A stretch of DNA of 64,000 nt from Pedobacter sp. PAMC26386 (GTDB lineage Bacteria > Bacteroidota > Bacteroidia > Sphingobacteriales > Sphingobacteriaceae): contig CP060294.1 in the NCBI GenBank assembly GCA_014302835.1, positions 3,187,067-3,251,066 of the forward strand, read 5' to 3'. A program made the translations under genes and the position numbers. The notes under the pieces are model-generated. The model was not told the DNA's origin, searched no databases, and saw only the letters and a program-made list of their open reading frames with translations. Shown here one piece after another: positions 62,817 to 64,000 of the stretch. The first letter of the stretch is position 1; every line of letters starts with the position of its first letter.

Positions 62817-63683
62817 TCAATTTGATAGCTGGTATTGCTTAGGCGTTACCCCATGAACTTGCTTAAAAGATTGGATGAAGCTCGAGAGATTCTCGTAGCC
62901 AAGTTTGAAAAATATCTCACTTGCTTTACATTCACCTTGTTTTAGCATTAGGGCCGCTTTCTCCATTCTCTTTTCAAGCAGCCATTTATTTGGCGAGGTA
63001 CCATGAAGTTTTGCAAAGCGTCGTTTAAAGGTAGAAAGACTCATATAGCATAAAAAGGCCAGTTCTTCAACAGTCACCGCATTATAAATGTTGGCCGTGA
63101 TCGCTTCACGGATCAGTAAATCGTCGTTAGCTTCATTGCTAAAATTGCGAAGCCGTTGAATTCTTTCAGGATAATGCTCAGTTAGGTAAAGTAACAATTC
63201 TTCCAGTTTCACCTTTTGTATTTCAGCAGATAAAGGTTGACATGAATCAAGCATAAGACCAAGAGAATCAATGAAGTTGATCAGAAATGCATCTTTCACA
63301 AACATCAGAAAAGGTTCATCATTGTTCTTTTTCGTTAAAGGCCGTAATGACTGAGCATGGCGAATGAAAAAATCCGCTAGTAACCTATTGTCGAAAAAAA
63401 ACAGAATACTCCTGTAACGACCATCAGCTGCTGCAATCTTCTCACTCATCAGGCAATTGCCCGAAGAAAGCAGCAAAAACTGATTAGGATTTATTTTCAC
63501 CTTTGTTTCAGCATATTGAACACTTTTCTGTCCTTCGAGTAAAAAGCTGAATAAATTTTGCCGCAATTTGATCCTGGAGTTAAAACTCCCCACAGCTGAG
63601 CTATACCGCATGATTGAAACAGGATCAACCACATTTTGTGAATCAATGGAATGAAGATCGGCAGGCAATATAGATTTTTTCAT
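62817..63683 (-). CDS. AraC-family transcriptional regulator
   Basis: 288-residue regulator with a cupin-like N-terminal half (VQYAETKVKINPNQFLLLSSGNCL) and C-terminal AraC helix-turn-helix (~195-285: VEELAFLCYMSLSTFKRRFAKLHG, ASEIFFKLGYENLSSFIQSFKQVHGVTPKQY). It reads toward the PEBP/YCII-like pair with a 60-bp gap, a likely target. Confidence 0.92.
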   Translation of the reverse strand: MKKSILPADLHSIDSQNVVDPVSIMRYSSAVGSFNSRIKLRQNLFSFLLEGQKSVQYAETKVKINPNQFLLLSSGNCLMSEKIAAADGRYRSILFFFDNRLLADFFIRHAQSLRPLTKKNNDEPFLMFVKDAFLINFIDSLGLMLDSCQPLSAEIQKVKLEELLLYLTEHYPERIQRLRNFSNEANDDLLIREAITANIYNAVTVEELAFLCYMSLSTFKRRFAKLHGTSPNKWLLEKRMEKAALMLKQGECKASEIFFKLGYENLSSFIQSFKQVHGVTPKQYQLSN

Positions 63684-63692
63684 AAATAAGTA

Positions 63693-64000
63693 TTACAACT
63701 GTTTGACTTCTTGTTCCTTGCCATCAACAAAAAAATGTGTAGCGGATACTTTCATTGGATTGAAATCAAAGTCGATCATTGTACCGTTATTTGGATTACC
63801 ATAAAGATCAAAAACCATCTCTCCTAAAAGTTTTCCATCCAAACCATAATACTTCGCTTTTAAATCATTGAAATACATCTCCTGCCTGATACCTTTAGGA
63901 TCTCTATCATAGATGATCTGTTTGACACGCTGGTCATTTTCAAATACCGTAATCAGGTCATATTGTGATGCATTACCTTCAATTAATGTTCCTTTGTAGG
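63693..64000 (-). CDS. Unrecognised protein, C-terminal part (runs off right edge)
   Basis: The frame is open from the window edge; about 102 residues are visible and an internal Met at 63878 is not taken as the start. The sequence alternates YDRDPKGIRQEMYFNDLKAKYYG, LDGKLLGEMVFDLYGNPNNG and FNPMKVSATHFFVDGKEQEV, short Y/G-rich beta repeats reminiscent of MORN/YwqK-type repeats. No function assigned. Stops 9 bp before the AraC gene. Confidence 0.55.
   Translation of the reverse strand, partial: YKGTLIEGNASQYDLITVFENDQRVKQIIYDRDPKGIRQEMYFNDLKAKYYGLDGKLLGEMVFDLYGNPNNGTMIDFDFNPMKVSATHFFVDGKEQEVKQL

Noticed and set aside
1..64000. CRISPR array, tRNA or rRNA genes
   Set aside because: No regularly spaced identical repeats and no cloverleaf or rRNA-like sequence were recognised when reading both strands; a covariance-model scan was not possible.

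Overview
The window (about 38-40% G+C by eye) reads as a chromosomal segment of a glycan-degrading Bacteroidota bacterium, most likely Sphingobacteriaceae (Pedobacter-like). The signs are four SusC-type receptors (one cut by the window edge), three SusD lipoproteins, a hybrid two-component sensor, many AQ/SC signal peptides, DUF2723, DUF1569 and CHRD proteins, and almost no Shine-Dalgarno sequences. No rRNA, tRNA, CRISPR array, transposase or integrase was recognised.

Layout. 1-5.8 kb: a SusC gene running off the left edge and a divergent hybrid two-component regulator, with a 19-bp direct repeat between them. 5.9-12.6 kb: a hexuronate operon (transporter, KDPG aldolase, KDG kinase, SDR reductase, KduI, secreted DUF4350 protein) divergent from a LacI regulator; together these take unsaturated or keto uronates to pyruvate and glyceraldehyde-3-phosphate. 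12.6-13.6 kb: two small secreted proteins. 13.6-25.8 kb: a polysaccharide utilisation locus with a CHRD lipoprotein, two SusC/SusD pairs and a GH20 hexosaminidase. Both of its transcription units are preceded by two CAAACGTTTG palindromes spaced exactly 21 bp; a fifth copy lies 34 kb away before a GH123-like gene, which suggests one LacI-type amino-sugar regulon. 26-28.7 kb: MiaE, a glycosyltransferase, DoxX. 28.9-33.6 kb: another SusC/SusD pair. 33.9-40.3 kb: outer-membrane protein, SDR with a broken TetR gene, amino acid permease, TonB-like protein, EamA exporter.

40.3-42.1 kb holds a plasmid-style ParA ATPase plus a small ribbon-helix-helix-like protein, flanked by 28-bp direct repeats (25/28 identical) and related iterons: the most unusual unit in the window. 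42.1-51.4 kb carries mixed accessory genes: sugar isomerase-like protein, second CHRD lipoprotein, agmatine deiminase-like lipoprotein, AraC/GyrI regulator, epimerase, proline dehydrogenase, and a C10 cysteine protease with a small secreted partner.

43.4-59.9 kb is rich in gene decay: an amidohydrolase fragment, a DUF1028 pseudogene, a serine hydrolase with two opposite homopolymer frameshifts, a DUF2723 gene split by one in-frame TAG, and an SDR remnant. Intact TetR-SDR genes in the same stretch share a near-identical operator. The right end carries two AraC regulators, an alpha/beta hydrolase, a PEBP-family protein and the C-terminal part of an unrecognised gene. All calls come from reading the sequence; no database search was run.
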